A DNA stretch of 64,000 bases, taken from Porphyrobacter sp. CACIAM 03H1 (GTDB taxonomy: Bacteria > Pseudomonadota > Alphaproteobacteria > Sphingomonadales > Sphingomonadaceae). Of the stretch, positions 16,819 to 25,046 are shown in pieces; the first letter of the stretch is position 1, and each line of letters begins with the position of its first letter. The notes under the pieces are model-generated. The model had not been told where the DNA came from. It saw only the letters and a list, made by a program, of their open reading frames with translations, and did no database searches. The DNA lies in NCBI RefSeq assembly GCF_002215495.1, contig NZ_CP021378.1, positions 2,046,764-2,110,763 on the forward strand, written 5' to 3'. Made by a program: the position numbers and the translations under genes.

Positions 16819-17691
16819 TCAGGCCTTGGGCTGATAGGTCTGGTCGGCGGTGGGGAAGCTGCGGGCACGCACTTCCTCGGCATATTTCGCCACGGTCCGG
16901 TCGATCACGCCCGCGATGTCCTCGTAACGCTTCACGAACCGCGGCACGCGCTCGAACATGCCGAGCATGTCCTCGGTGACGAGCACCTGGCCGTCGCAGC
17001 GGGCCGAGGCGCCGATGCCGATGGTGGGGCAGGCAACCGCCTCGGTCGCGGCGATGGCAATGGGTTCGACCACGCCCTCGACGACGATCGCGAAGGCTCC
17101 GGCCTCGTCGAGCGCCCTGGCATCGGAGACGATCTTCTCGGCCTCCGCGTCGGAGCGGCCCCGTGCGCCGTAGCCGCCGAGCACGTTGACCGCCTGCGGG
17201 GTGAGGCCGACATGGCCCATCACGGGGATGCCGCGCTGGTTGAGGAAGGCGACCGTCGGCGCCATCGCCGCCCCGCCTTCGAGCTTCACCGCCGCCGCAC
17301 CGGTCTGCTTCAGGAGAAAGGCCGCACTTTCAAACGCCTGCTGCGGCGAACTCTCGTAGCTTCCGAAGGGCATGTCCACCACCACGACCGAATGGTAGGA
17401 CCCGCGCACCACCGCCGCGCCGTGGTTCGCCATCATCTCCAGCGTGACCGGCACGGTCGAGGGCAGACCGTAGATCACCTGGCCGAGCGAGTCCCCGACC
17501 AGCAGGAGATCGCAATGCGCATCGAGGATCTGCGCCTGCCGCGCGGTGTAGGCGGTGAGCATCACCAGCGGTTCGGCCGTCACCCCGTCCGACTTGCGCG
17601 CCCGGATCGCCGGCACGGTCAGGCGGCGCATCGGGGCAGGCGTGGGGTTGGCGCGGCTCGTGCTCGTGTCGAGCTGGAACGTCGTGGACAT
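16819..17691 (-). CDS. panB: 3-methyl-2-oxobutanoate hydroxymethyltransferase
   Basis: Makes ketopantoate from alpha-ketoisovalerate and methylene-THF, the first committed step of pantothenate/CoA synthesis. 290 residues, a TIM-barrel enzyme. Key regions are visible: MLTAYTARQAQILD, LLVGDSLGQVIYG (Asp binds Mg), VKLEGG, GHVGLTPQ and the IGIGAS phosphate loop. ATG 17691 is chosen; a longer frame upstream to 17811 overlaps the divergent permease region and is not conserved-looking. No panC is nearby. Its precursor, alpha-ketoisovalerate, comes from the ilvBNC pathway encoded at 48.7-52.1 kb. Confidence 0.95.
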   Translation of the reverse strand: MSTTFQLDTSTSRANPTPAPMRRLTVPAIRARKSDGVTAEPLVMLTAYTARQAQILDAHCDLLLVGDSLGQVIYGLPSTVPVTLEMMANHGAAVVRGSYHSVVVVDMPFGSYESSPQQAFESAAFLLKQTGAAAVKLEGGAAMAPTVAFLNQRGIPVMGHVGLTPQAVNVLGGYGARGRSDAEAEKIVSDARALDEAGAFAIVVEGVVEPIAIAATEAVACPTIGIGASARCDGQVLVTEDMLGMFERVPRFVKRYEDIAGVIDRTVAKYAEEVRARSFPTADQTYQPKA

Positions 17692-17828
17692 GGGGGCGGG
17701 GTCTAGCGCCTGTGCGCCCCGGGGGAAAGCCTCGCTTTGCCGCTTGTGTTGCGGGCGTGTTTCGCTAGCGTTGCGCCCTGACGATCGCGCGGGGGAACTG
17801 CCTGCGATCAATGGGAGACCAATTCCAG

Positions 17829-19406
17829 ATGTTTCTTGACCGGATCAAGCCGCTCGATGCGATTCTCGCGACGGCGGAAAAGAAATCGCTGCACCGCTCG
17901 CTGGGCGCTGTGCAGCTGACGCTGTTCGGCATCGGCTGCATCATCGGCACCGGCATCTTCGTGCTTACCTCGGCCGGGGCGCAGAAGGCGGGGCCGGGGC
18001 TGATGCTGGCCTTCATTATCGCGGGGGCCGTCTGCATCGTCGCTGCCCTGTGCTATGCCGAGATCGCCGCGATGGTGCCGGTGGCGGGCTCGGCCTACAC
18101 CTACACCTATGCGACCATGGGCGAGCTGCTCGCCTGGACGGTCGGGTGGGCGCTGGTGCTCGAATATGCGATCGCCGCCTCCGCGGTATCGGTGGGCTGG
18201 TCGGGCTATTTCGCGGGGACGATCCTCAACGAGTTCTTCGGGGTCGGCCTGCCAGCCTGGCTGAGTGCCGGGCCGCTGGTCCTCGGCGGGTCGGAAGGCG
18301 GGCTGATCAACCTGCCCGCGCTGGTGATCGCGCTCCTGGTCACCTGGCTGCTGATGGTCGGCACGACCGAGAGCGCGCGGGTCAATGCCGTGCTGGTGGC
18401 GATCAAGATCACCGCGCTGACCGCCTTCATCGGCCTCACCCTGACGAGCGCCTATTTCGACCCCGACAAGTTCAACCCCTTCCTGCCGGCCGGCGTCTTC
18501 GGCGGCTTCGGCAGCGGCGTGGGCGCGGTCGGCGCGGCGGCGACGATCTTCTTCGCCTACGTGGGCTTCGATGCGGTCTCGACCGCGGCCGAGGAGACCA
18601 AGAACCCGCAGCGCAACGTGCCGATCGGCCTGGTCGGTTCGCTGCTGATCTGCACCATCTTCTACATCCTCGTCGCCGCCGGCGCGATCGGCACCATCGG
18701 CGGCCAGCCGATCATGGGGCCGAATGGCGTGCCCTTCCCGGCGGGCTCGGAGGAGCTGGCGCGCCAGTGCCTCATGCCTGAACACCGCGATGCGCTGGTG
18801 TGCTCCAATGAGGCTCTCGCCCACGTGCTGCGCCAGATCGGCTTCTCGGGGATCGGCAACGTGCTCGGCATCGCCGCCTTCCTCGCGCTGCCCTCGGTGA
18901 TCCTGATCCTGCTGTTCGGCCAGACCCGCATCTTCTTCGTGATGGCGCGTGACGGCCTGTTCCCGGAGAAGCTGGCCGAGGTCCACCCGAAGTGGAAGAC
19001 CCCCTACATCGTCACCGGGCTCACGGGTCTGCTGGTGGCGGTCGCGGCGGCGTTCCTGCCGGTCGGGCAGCTGGCCGACATCGCCAATGCCGGCACGCTC
19101 TACGCCTTCTTCATGGTGGCGATCGCGGTGATGCTGCTGCGCAAGCAGGCGCCCGACCGCGAGCGGCCCTTCACCGTGCCCGCGCTCTGGCTGATCGGGC
19201 CGCTGACGATCGGGGGCTGTCTGTTCTTGTTCCTCAACCTGCCCACCGAGGCCATGCTGGTCCTGCCGATCTGGACGATTATCGGCTTCGTGATCTACTT
19301 CGCCTACAGCCGCGGCAACAGCCATCTGGGCCGCGGCGTCGTGGTCGTGGTCGACGACATCGAGGGCGAGGAGAAGATGGTGCCGATCCAGACCCCGGAC
19401 AACTGA
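17829..19406 (+). CDS. APC-family amino acid permease
   Basis: About 525 residues with 12 or more membrane helices, of the cationic amino acid transporter/YfnA type. The signature GIGCIIGTGIFVLTSAGAQKAGP lies in the first helix and the conserved FFAYVGFDAVSTAAEETKNP follows in the middle. A longer than usual external loop between later helices contains two Cys (ARQCLMPEHRDALVCSN). ATG 17829 has GGGAG 10 bases upstream; an earlier in-frame ATG at 17811 lacks a ribosome-binding site. Likely proton-coupled uptake; the amino acid is not evident. A strong terminator follows. Confidence 0.87.
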   Translation: MFLDRIKPLDAILATAEKKSLHRSLGAVQLTLFGIGCIIGTGIFVLTSAGAQKAGPGLMLAFIIAGAVCIVAALCYAEIAAMVPVAGSAYTYTYATMGELLAWTVGWALVLEYAIAASAVSVGWSGYFAGTILNEFFGVGLPAWLSAGPLVLGGSEGGLINLPALVIALLVTWLLMVGTTESARVNAVLVAIKITALTAFIGLTLTSAYFDPDKFNPFLPAGVFGGFGSGVGAVGAAATIFFAYVGFDAVSTAAEETKNPQRNVPIGLVGSLLICTIFYILVAAGAIGTIGGQPIMGPNGVPFPAGSEELARQCLMPEHRDALVCSNEALAHVLRQIGFSGIGNVLGIAAFLALPSVILILLFGQTRIFFVMARDGLFPEKLAEVHPKWKTPYIVTGLTGLLVAVAAAFLPVGQLADIANAGTLYAFFMVAIAVMLLRKQAPDRERPFTVPALWLIGPLTIGGCLFLFLNLPTEAMLVLPIWTIIGFVIYFAYSRGNSHLGRGVVVVVDDIEGEEKMVPIQTPDN

Positions 19407-19429
19407 TTGTCCTGTCGGACCCGAACCAC

Positions 19430-19456
19430 GAAGGGCCGCCCGCTTGGCGGCCCTTC
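19430..19456 (+). terminator. Terminator after amino acid permease
   Basis: An 11-bp perfect stem, GAAGGGCCGCC and GGCGGCCCTTC, closes a five-base loop CGCTT, followed by TGCTTTGG. It separates the permease from the SOS island. Confidence 0.8.
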
Positions 19457-19496
19457 TGCTTTGGGGAACGGGACGATTGCCAAGCCGGGCATGTTG

Positions 19497-19511
19497 GAAC
19501 ATAATGCGAAC
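19497..19511 (+). promoter_or_regulatory. LexA box upstream of imuA
   Basis: GAACATAATGCGAAC matches the alphaproteobacterial SOS operator GAAC-N7-GAAC exactly. It ends two bases before the assigned imuA ATG, so the transcript start must lie close by. LexA control of imuA-imuB is the norm in this class. Confidence 0.85.
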
Positions 19512-19513
19512 AA

Positions 19514-20284
19514 ATGAGTCGTTCGCCCATGTCCTCTCCGTCTTTCAGACCCTCGCCCGCGCGTATCCTTTCCCGCGCCGTGCCCGAGCCGCGCTGGCGG
19601 CCGGGCCTGCCTGCGCAGCCGTTCCATTCCGAGATCTTCGCCCCTGCCGGAGAGGGGAGCGGGGCGGGGCTGGCGCTGGCGCTGGCGCGCGATGCTCTGG
19701 CGGCAGCAGGGGAGGGTGAGGAGACCCGCCAGGTCCTGTGGGTGCAGGACCGCGCCGCGATCCGGCTCGGCGGGCGCCCCTGCCTTGCCGGCCTGCCGCC
19801 GGACCTGCGCCACCGCCTGATCCACGTCGCCGCCGCCACGCCCGAGGACGCGCTCTTCGCATTGGAGGAGGGGCTGAAGTGCCGCGACCTCGCCTGCGTG
19901 ATCGGCGAGATCGCCGGCAACCCGCGCGCGCTGTCCTTCACCGCCTCGCGCCGCCTCAGCCTCACTGCCGAGAAGCATGGGGTGCGGCTGTGGCTGGTGC
20001 GCCTCGATGCGGAGCCCGACCTGTCCTCGGCGCGGATGCGCTGGCAGGCCCGTGCGGCGCCCTCTGCCGCCCCGCGCTGGAATCCCGCCGCCCCCGGCAC
20101 CGCCACCTGGCACGCCGAACTGTTCCGCGCGCGTGCCCACGCACCGGGCCAATGGAGCCTCAGCGATGACGCCGGAACCCTGCGCCTCGCCGGCGATCCC
20201 GACTTCGAAACCGCCGCGCCGGATCCTGTCCGTCTGGCTCGCCCGACTGTCGGTCGATCGCTGGCGGCGCGCGTCCACGCCTGA
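19514..20284 (+). CDS. imuA: ImuA mutasome protein
   Basis: 256 residues, a RecA-like accessory protein that links DNA damage to the ImuB/DnaE2 translesion machinery. Diagnostic stretches are QPFHSEIFAPAGEG, RQVLWVQDRAAIRLGGRP and EEGLKCRDLACVIGEIAGNP, corresponding to the degenerate RecA core. The start is uncertain: ATG 19514 almost touches the LexA box, and ATG 19529 is the next choice. Its last 119 bases overlap imuB in another frame. It is the first gene of the SOS-induced unit. Confidence 0.88.
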   Translation: MSRSPMSSPSFRPSPARILSRAVPEPRWRPGLPAQPFHSEIFAPAGEGSGAGLALALARDALAAAGEGEETRQVLWVQDRAAIRLGGRPCLAGLPPDLRHRLIHVAAATPEDALFALEEGLKCRDLACVIGEIAGNPRALSFTASRRLSLTAEKHGVRLWLVRLDAEPDLSSARMRWQARAAPSAAPRWNPAAPGTATWHAELFRARAHAPGQWSLSDDAGTLRLAGDPDFETAAPDPVRLARPTVGRSLAARVHA

Positions 20285-21785
20285 GGCCGATGCCGCCCCC
20301 ACCGCGCTGATCCTCGAGACGGCGCACGGCCCACGCATCACCGCCGCCAACGAGGCCGGGACCGCGGCAGGGGCGCGGCCCGGGATGCTGCTCGCCGACG
20401 CGCGCGCCCTGTGCCCCGATCTCGCCGCCGTCCCGGCCGACCCGGCGGGCGATCTCGCCGCGCTCGAGAAGCTCGCCCTGTGGGCGCAGCGCTGGGGGCC
20501 GTGGAGTGCCCTCGATCCGCCCGATGGCCTGCTGGTCGACGTGACCGGTGCGGCGCATCTGTTCGGCGGCGAGGAGCGGCTGCTCGCCGATGTCGCCGGC
20601 GCCTTCGCCGCGCGCGGCCTCACCGCCCGCGCTGCCCTCGCGCCCACCGCCGGTGCCGCCTGGGCGCTGGCGCATTACGGGCGGGGTGCGGCGATCCTCG
20701 CGCCCGAAGACGATCCGCTGCGCCTCTTGGCCGATCTGCCGGTTGCCGCCCTGCGCCTTGATGACGATGTGCTGACCGTGCTGCGCCGTCTCGGGATCAA
20801 GCGGCTCGGCGAACTGGCGGGGGTGAGCGGCGCCGAGGATGATCCGGCGCGCGAGGCCGCCGCGCGCGATGCCCTGCGCCGCCGGTTCCGCAACCGCCAT
20901 GCACCCGCCGCCAACCCGCTGCTGCGCCTCGACCAGCTGCTTGGGCGCGTGCCGGAGCCGCTGCTGCCGGTGATCGACAGGCCCATGCCGCTGGTTCAGC
21001 GCCGGCTGATGGAGCCGCTGCGCCACCGCGCCCCGCTCGACACCGTGCTCGCCGATCTCGCCGCCGACATGGTGCGCGCACTCGAGGCGCGGGGGGAGGG
21101 CGCGCGGCGGCTCGAACTGGCCTTGTGGCGGGTCGATGGCGAGGTCCTGCAACGCCGCATCGAACTTGCCGCCGCCACCCGCGAGGCGGCGCACATCACC
21201 CGGCTCTTCGCCACGCGGCTCGACGATGTCGAGGCCGGGTTCGGGATCGAGATGCTCCAGTTGCGCGCCAGCTGGAGCGAGCCGCTGGCGCTCACCCAGG
21301 CCGATCTCGATGCGGCCGCCGAGAGCCACGGGACCGCGCTTGCCGCCTGCATCGACCGGCTGACCATCCGCCTCGGGCCGCGGGCCGTCACCCGCCCGGT
21401 CGCCCGCGCCAGCCACATTCCCGAGCGCGCGCAGAGCTGGCAGCCACCGCTCGCTCCCGTTCCGGCCGTCCAGCAGGCGCTCGCCTTCCACACCCGTCCG
21501 CTGAAGCTGCTCGACCGCCCGGAGCCGATCGCGGTGCTCCATGCCGCGCCCGACGGCGTGCCCCAGCGCTTCCGCTGGCGCGGCGAGGTGCGCGAGGTGG
21601 CCCGGGTCGAGGGGCCGGAGCGGATTGCGCCTGAATGGTGGCGCGAACGCTCCACCACGCGGCTGCGCGACTATTACCGCATCGAGGACGAGGCCGGCCG
21701 GCGCTACTGGATTTACCGGCAGGGGATCATCGGTGACGGGCGCGGCGGGGTGCCGGACTGGTTCCTGCAGGGCCTCTATGCCTGA
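20166..21785 (+). CDS. imuB: ImuB, Y-family polymerase-like mutasome protein
   Basis: 539 residues. A Y-family polymerase fold (RRILSVWLARLSVDRW at the start, WSALDPPDGLLVDVTGAAHLFGG in the palm, a helix-hairpin-helix-like LRRLGIKRLGELAG) with a C-terminal extension ending DWFLQGLYA that in relatives carries protein-interaction motifs. The catalytic acidic residues of active Y-family polymerases are not preserved (SVWLARLSVDRW where DxD... is expected), so it should bridge the beta clamp and DnaE2 rather than polymerise. ATG 20166 lies inside imuA; no later start keeps the conserved N-terminus. Confidence 0.9.
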   Translation: MTPEPCASPAIPTSKPPRRILSVWLARLSVDRWRRASTPEADAAPTALILETAHGPRITAANEAGTAAGARPGMLLADARALCPDLAAVPADPAGDLAALEKLALWAQRWGPWSALDPPDGLLVDVTGAAHLFGGEERLLADVAGAFAARGLTARAALAPTAGAAWALAHYGRGAAILAPEDDPLRLLADLPVAALRLDDDVLTVLRRLGIKRLGELAGVSGAEDDPAREAAARDALRRRFRNRHAPAANPLLRLDQLLGRVPEPLLPVIDRPMPLVQRRLMEPLRHRAPLDTVLADLAADMVRALEARGEGARRLELALWRVDGEVLQRRIELAAATREAAHITRLFATRLDDVEAGFGIEMLQLRASWSEPLALTQADLDAAAESHGTALAACIDRLTIRLGPRAVTRPVARASHIPERAQSWQPPLAPVPAVQQALAFHTRPLKLLDRPEPIAVLHAAPDGVPQRFRWRGEVREVARVEGPERIAPEWWRERSTTRLRDYYRIEDEAGRRYWIYRQGIIGDGRGGVPDWFLQGLYA

Positions 21786-21841
21786 TGGATCCCGGCGCTC
21801 CCGCTCAGCTTTCCTTTACCGCTTTGTGCGATGCTCGGCCC

Positions 21842-22174
21842 ATGAACCTCGATTCGATCCCGCGTGCGTCCGATCGCAGGCCGATGAGCCTGACGGTGAA
21901 GAGCCGTGTGCGCTCGCGCGTGGTGTTCGTCGACCTGCTCGATCTGTCCGAGGGCGGGTGCAAGATCCGCGCAAAGCCCGGCTTTGCCGAGGTGGGCGAC
22001 CGGGTGACGATGAAGGTCAACGGGATCAACGCCCCGCTCGGCTCGATCGCCTGGGTCGAGGGCGGGCTCGCCGGCGTTGCCTTCGAGGGCGCGATGCACC
22101 CGGCCGTGATCGATTTCCTGTGCGAGGGCGGCTCCGCCCGCGACGAGGGCCCGAGGCTGCGGCGCATCTACTGA
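21842..22174 (+). CDS. PilZ-domain protein
   Basis: 110 residues, a single-domain PilZ protein. The cyclic-di-GMP signature is intact: RASDR, 21 residues, then DLSEGG, followed by the beta-barrel (GDRVTMKVNGINAPLGSIAWVEG and AGVAFEGAMHP). It probably binds c-di-GMP and acts as an adaptor; the target is unknown. It lies 56 bases after imuB in the same direction, so it may be carried on the SOS transcript, which would be unusual, or have its own promoter. Confidence 0.8.
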   Translation: MNLDSIPRASDRRPMSLTVKSRVRSRVVFVDLLDLSEGGCKIRAKPGFAEVGDRVTMKVNGINAPLGSIAWVEGGLAGVAFEGAMHPAVIDFLCEGGSARDEGPRLRRIY

Positions 22175-22224
22175 TCGCAGGCCAGACCCGCTTGCAAGCT
22201 TTGCATTTGGCAGCGGCGATGTAG

Positions 22225-22239
22225 GAACATATAAGGAAC
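22225..22239 (+). promoter_or_regulatory. Second LexA box, upstream of radical SAM/udgX/dnaE2
   Basis: GAACATATAAGGAAC is another exact GAAC-N7-GAAC. Its second half-site is also the left arm of a dyad GGAACAC (22235-22241) / GTGTTCC (22249-22255). It lies 24 bases before the radical SAM start and implies a second SOS promoter inside the island. Confidence 0.85.
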
Positions 22240-22263
22240 ACACGAAAGGTGTTCCTCGTTCCC

Positions 22264-23502
22264 ATGCCCCAGCAGACCCTCCGCCAGAAGCTCGAGATCC
22301 TCGCCGATGCTGCGAAATACGATGCCTCCTGCGCGTCGTCCGGCACGGCGAAGAAGAACTCGCTGGGGGGCAAGGGCGTGGGCTCGACCGAGGGGATGGG
22401 GATCTGCCACGCCTATGCGCCCGATGGTCGCTGCATCTCGCTGCTCAAGATCCTGCTGACCAACCACTGCATCTTCGACTGCCACTACTGCATCAACCGC
22501 AAGAGCTCGAACGTCGCGCGGGCGCGTTTCACGCCGCAGGAGGTGGTGGACCTGACGCTGAGCTTCTACCGCCGCAACTATATCGAGGGGCTGTTCCTCT
22601 CCTCGGGCATCGTCAAGAGCGCCAACCACACGATGGAGCAACTGGTCGAGGTCGCCCGGATTCTGCGCGAGGAGCATGATTTCCGCGGCTACATCCACTT
22701 GAAGACCATTCCCGAGGCCGATGCCGAGATCATCCACGAGGCGGGCCTCTATGCCGATCGCGTGTCGATCAATGTCGAGCTGCCGACCGACACCGGTCTC
22801 ACCCGGCTCGCGCCCGACAAGAATGCAAGGCAGATCGAGGGCGCGATGGGGCGCACAAAAGAGCGCATCCTCACCGCCAAGGACGAGCGCAAGCGCTTCC
22901 GCCACGCGCCGCGCTTCGCGCCCGCGGGCCAGTCGACCCAGATGATTGTGGGCGCCGACGATGCCAATGATGCCGCAATCATCGGCAAGGCGAGCCGGCT
23001 CTACGACAATTTCGGGTTGAGGCGCGTCTATTACAGCGCCTTCTCTCCGATCCCCGATGCTTCCGCCGTGCTGCCGCTGAAGCGCCCGCCCTTGCTGCGC
23101 GAGCACCGGCTCTACCAGTCTGACTGGCTGATGCGCTTCTACGGCTTCGCCCCGCAGGAGGTGGCGGACGCTGCCGGGGCGGACGGCAACCTGCCGCTCG
23201 ACATCGACCCGAAATTGGCGTGGGCGTTGAAGTTCCGGGAGAGCTTCCCGGTCGACGTCAACCGCGCGCCCAGGGAGCTGTTGCTGCGCGTGCCGGGGCT
23301 CGGGACCAAGGCAGTAGCGCGCATCCTCGCCTCGCGCAGGCACCGGCGGCTGCGGCTTGACGACGTGGCGCGGCTCACGGCCTCCCTCGCCAAGGTGCGC
23401 CCCTTCATCTGCACCGTGGACTGGCGTCCGACCTTCCTCACCGATCGTGCCGATCTGAGAGGCTTGCTGACGCCGAAGTCAGAGCAGCTGGAGCTGTTCT
23501 GA
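22264..23502 (+). CDS. Putative DNA modification/repair radical SAM protein (TIGR03916-like)
   Basis: 412 residues. The cluster-binding motif CIFDCHYC (CxxxCxxC) is near residues 75-85, so it should hold a 4Fe-4S cluster and cleave SAM to a radical. The C-terminus contains a helix-hairpin-helix (LLRVPGLGTKAVARILASR) suited to DNA binding. Members of this family occur next to UdgX or DUF4130 proteins; the DNA lesion or modification is not known. ATG 22264 is preferred to a GTG at 22249 that falls within the operator dyad. The reaction is inferred from the family only. Confidence 0.87.
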   Translation: MPQQTLRQKLEILADAAKYDASCASSGTAKKNSLGGKGVGSTEGMGICHAYAPDGRCISLLKILLTNHCIFDCHYCINRKSSNVARARFTPQEVVDLTLSFYRRNYIEGLFLSSGIVKSANHTMEQLVEVARILREEHDFRGYIHLKTIPEADAEIIHEAGLYADRVSINVELPTDTGLTRLAPDKNARQIEGAMGRTKERILTAKDERKRFRHAPRFAPAGQSTQMIVGADDANDAAIIGKASRLYDNFGLRRVYYSAFSPIPDASAVLPLKRPPLLREHRLYQSDWLMRFYGFAPQEVADAAGADGNLPLDIDPKLAWALKFRESFPVDVNRAPRELLLRVPGLGTKAVARILASRRHRRLRLDDVARLTASLAKVRPFICTVDWRPTFLTDRADLRGLLTPKSEQLELF

Positions 23503-23521
23503 TGGGGCTCTGGTCGTTCAT

Positions 23522-23588
23522 CCGTTCGCCTCGAGCGAAGTCGAGAGGCTTCGGCACAAGGTGTCTCGACTTCGCTCGACACGAACGG
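23522..23588. repeat. REP-like palindrome, copy 2
   Basis: Outer arms CCGTTCG (23522-23528) and CGAACGG (23582-23588), and a perfect 16-bp inner stem TCGAGCGAAGTCGAGA (23531-23546) / TCTCGACTTCGCTCGA (23564-23579). It fills the gap between the radical SAM gene and udgX and could form a strong hairpin within the SOS transcript. Confidence 0.88.
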
Positions 23589-23596
23589 AGGGGGGC

Positions 23597-25045
23597 ATGA
23601 CCGCGATGCAGCATGTCAGTCTTGGCGCGCATTACGCTGTCCACCTGCCTGCGCCCGACGATTTCGCCGTCTGGCGCGATCGGGCGCGGGGACTGGTGCA
23701 ATGCGATGTGCCGCCCGACCGGGTTTCGTGGGTGGAGCCGGGCGGGACAGGCGATCTGTTCGCGGCCGAAGGTCCGTCACGCAGCGAGAAGCGTCTGCCC
23801 GTGCCGCCCGCCGATGCGCCGCCGGTGCGTGCCAGCAAGCGCTTTCTCGAACTGGCCCGCCATGCCGCTCTGCACTCCGATCCGGCGCGCTTCGGCCTGC
23901 TCTACCGCGTGCTGTGGCGGCTTCAGCGCAATCCCGGCCTGATGGAGGACAAGGCCGACCCGGAGGTGCGCCGGATCGAGGAACTTGCCAAATCGGTGCG
24001 CCGCGATGCGCACAAGATGCACGCCTTCGTCCGCTTCCGCGAAGTGGAGGAGGAAGACGGCACACCGCATTTCGTCGCCTGGTTCGAGCCCGATCACCAC
24101 ATCGTCCGCGCCGAGGCCGCCTTCTTCATGCGCCGCTTCGCCAATATGCGCTGGTCGATCCTCACCCCGCGCGGGAGCATCCACTGGGATGGCGAGACGA
24201 TGCGTGAAGGCCCGCCCGCCCGCCGCTCCGACGCACCCGGGGGTGACCCGGTCGAAGATCTGTGGCGCTCCTACTATGCCTCGATATTCAATCCCGCACG
24301 GCTGAAGGTCGGGGCGATGCTCTCGGAGATGCCGAAGAAGTACTGGAAGAACCTGCCCGAGGCCGCGCTGATCCCGCAGCTCATCGCCGGGGCGCAGGCG
24401 CGGGAGGCGCGGATGGTGGCATCGGGCAGCCTCGATATGGGCGAACGGCCTTCCACGCTGGAGGGTGTGGGCACGGCGATCCACGCCTGCCGCAATTGCC
24501 CGATTGGCGAGCTGGATAACCGTGCTGTCATGGGCGAGGGGCCTCTTGGAGCGCCCCTGATGATCGTCGGCGAGCAGCCGGGCGATCAGGAGGATCGGAC
24601 GGGACGGCCTTTCGTGGGGCCTGCCGGACAACTGCTCGACGACTATCTGAGCCGTGCGGGGATCGACCGCAGCGCCGCCTACGTCACCAACGCGGTCAAG
24701 CACTTCAAGTTTGTGTGGAAGGGCAAGCACCGGCTCCACCAGTCGCCGGGCGCCAAGGAGATCGACACCTGCCGCTGGTGGCTCGAGGCCGAGCGGACCA
24801 TCGTGAAGCCTCGGCTCGTGCTGGCGCTAGGTGCGAGCGCGGCCCGCGGATTGCTGGGCAAGACGGTGAGCATCACCAGAGTGCGCGGGAGTCCGACGGC
24901 TCTCGATGACGGCACCGAGCTGTGGGTCACCGCGCACCCCTCCTACCTGCTGCGCCTCGAGGGCGAGGCGCGCGAGGAACAGGCGCGCCTGTTCGCTGCG
25001 GATCTGGCTGCGGTGAGGGAGCGGCTCGCGGAGCTGGCGGGCTGA
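23597..25045 (+). CDS. udgX: DUF4130-UdgX fusion: uracil-DNA-binding glycosylase-family protein
   Basis: 482 residues in two parts. The first ~250 match DUF4130, the probable DNA-metabolism protein usually encoded apart (KRFLELARHAALHSDPARF and KMHAFVRFREVEEEDG). The second is a UdgX-type uracil-DNA glycosylase: CRNCPIG, GEQPGDQEDRTGRPFVGPAG (from about residue 325) and the UdgX loop KHRLHQ with His at about residue 381, the residue that in characterised UdgX forms a covalent bond to the abasic sugar after uracil removal. ATG 23597 has GGAGGGGGG before it. Its stop is one base before dnaE2, implying translational coupling. Confidence 0.9.
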   Translation: MTAMQHVSLGAHYAVHLPAPDDFAVWRDRARGLVQCDVPPDRVSWVEPGGTGDLFAAEGPSRSEKRLPVPPADAPPVRASKRFLELARHAALHSDPARFGLLYRVLWRLQRNPGLMEDKADPEVRRIEELAKSVRRDAHKMHAFVRFREVEEEDGTPHFVAWFEPDHHIVRAEAAFFMRRFANMRWSILTPRGSIHWDGETMREGPPARRSDAPGGDPVEDLWRSYYASIFNPARLKVGAMLSEMPKKYWKNLPEAALIPQLIAGAQAREARMVASGSLDMGERPSTLEGVGTAIHACRNCPIGELDNRAVMGEGPLGAPLMIVGEQPGDQEDRTGRPFVGPAGQLLDDYLSRAGIDRSAAYVTNAVKHFKFVWKGKHRLHQSPGAKEIDTCRWWLEAERTIVKPRLVLALGASAARGLLGKTVSITRVRGSPTALDDGTELWVTAHPSYLLRLEGEAREEQARLFAADLAAVRERLAELAG

Positions 25046-25046
25046 C

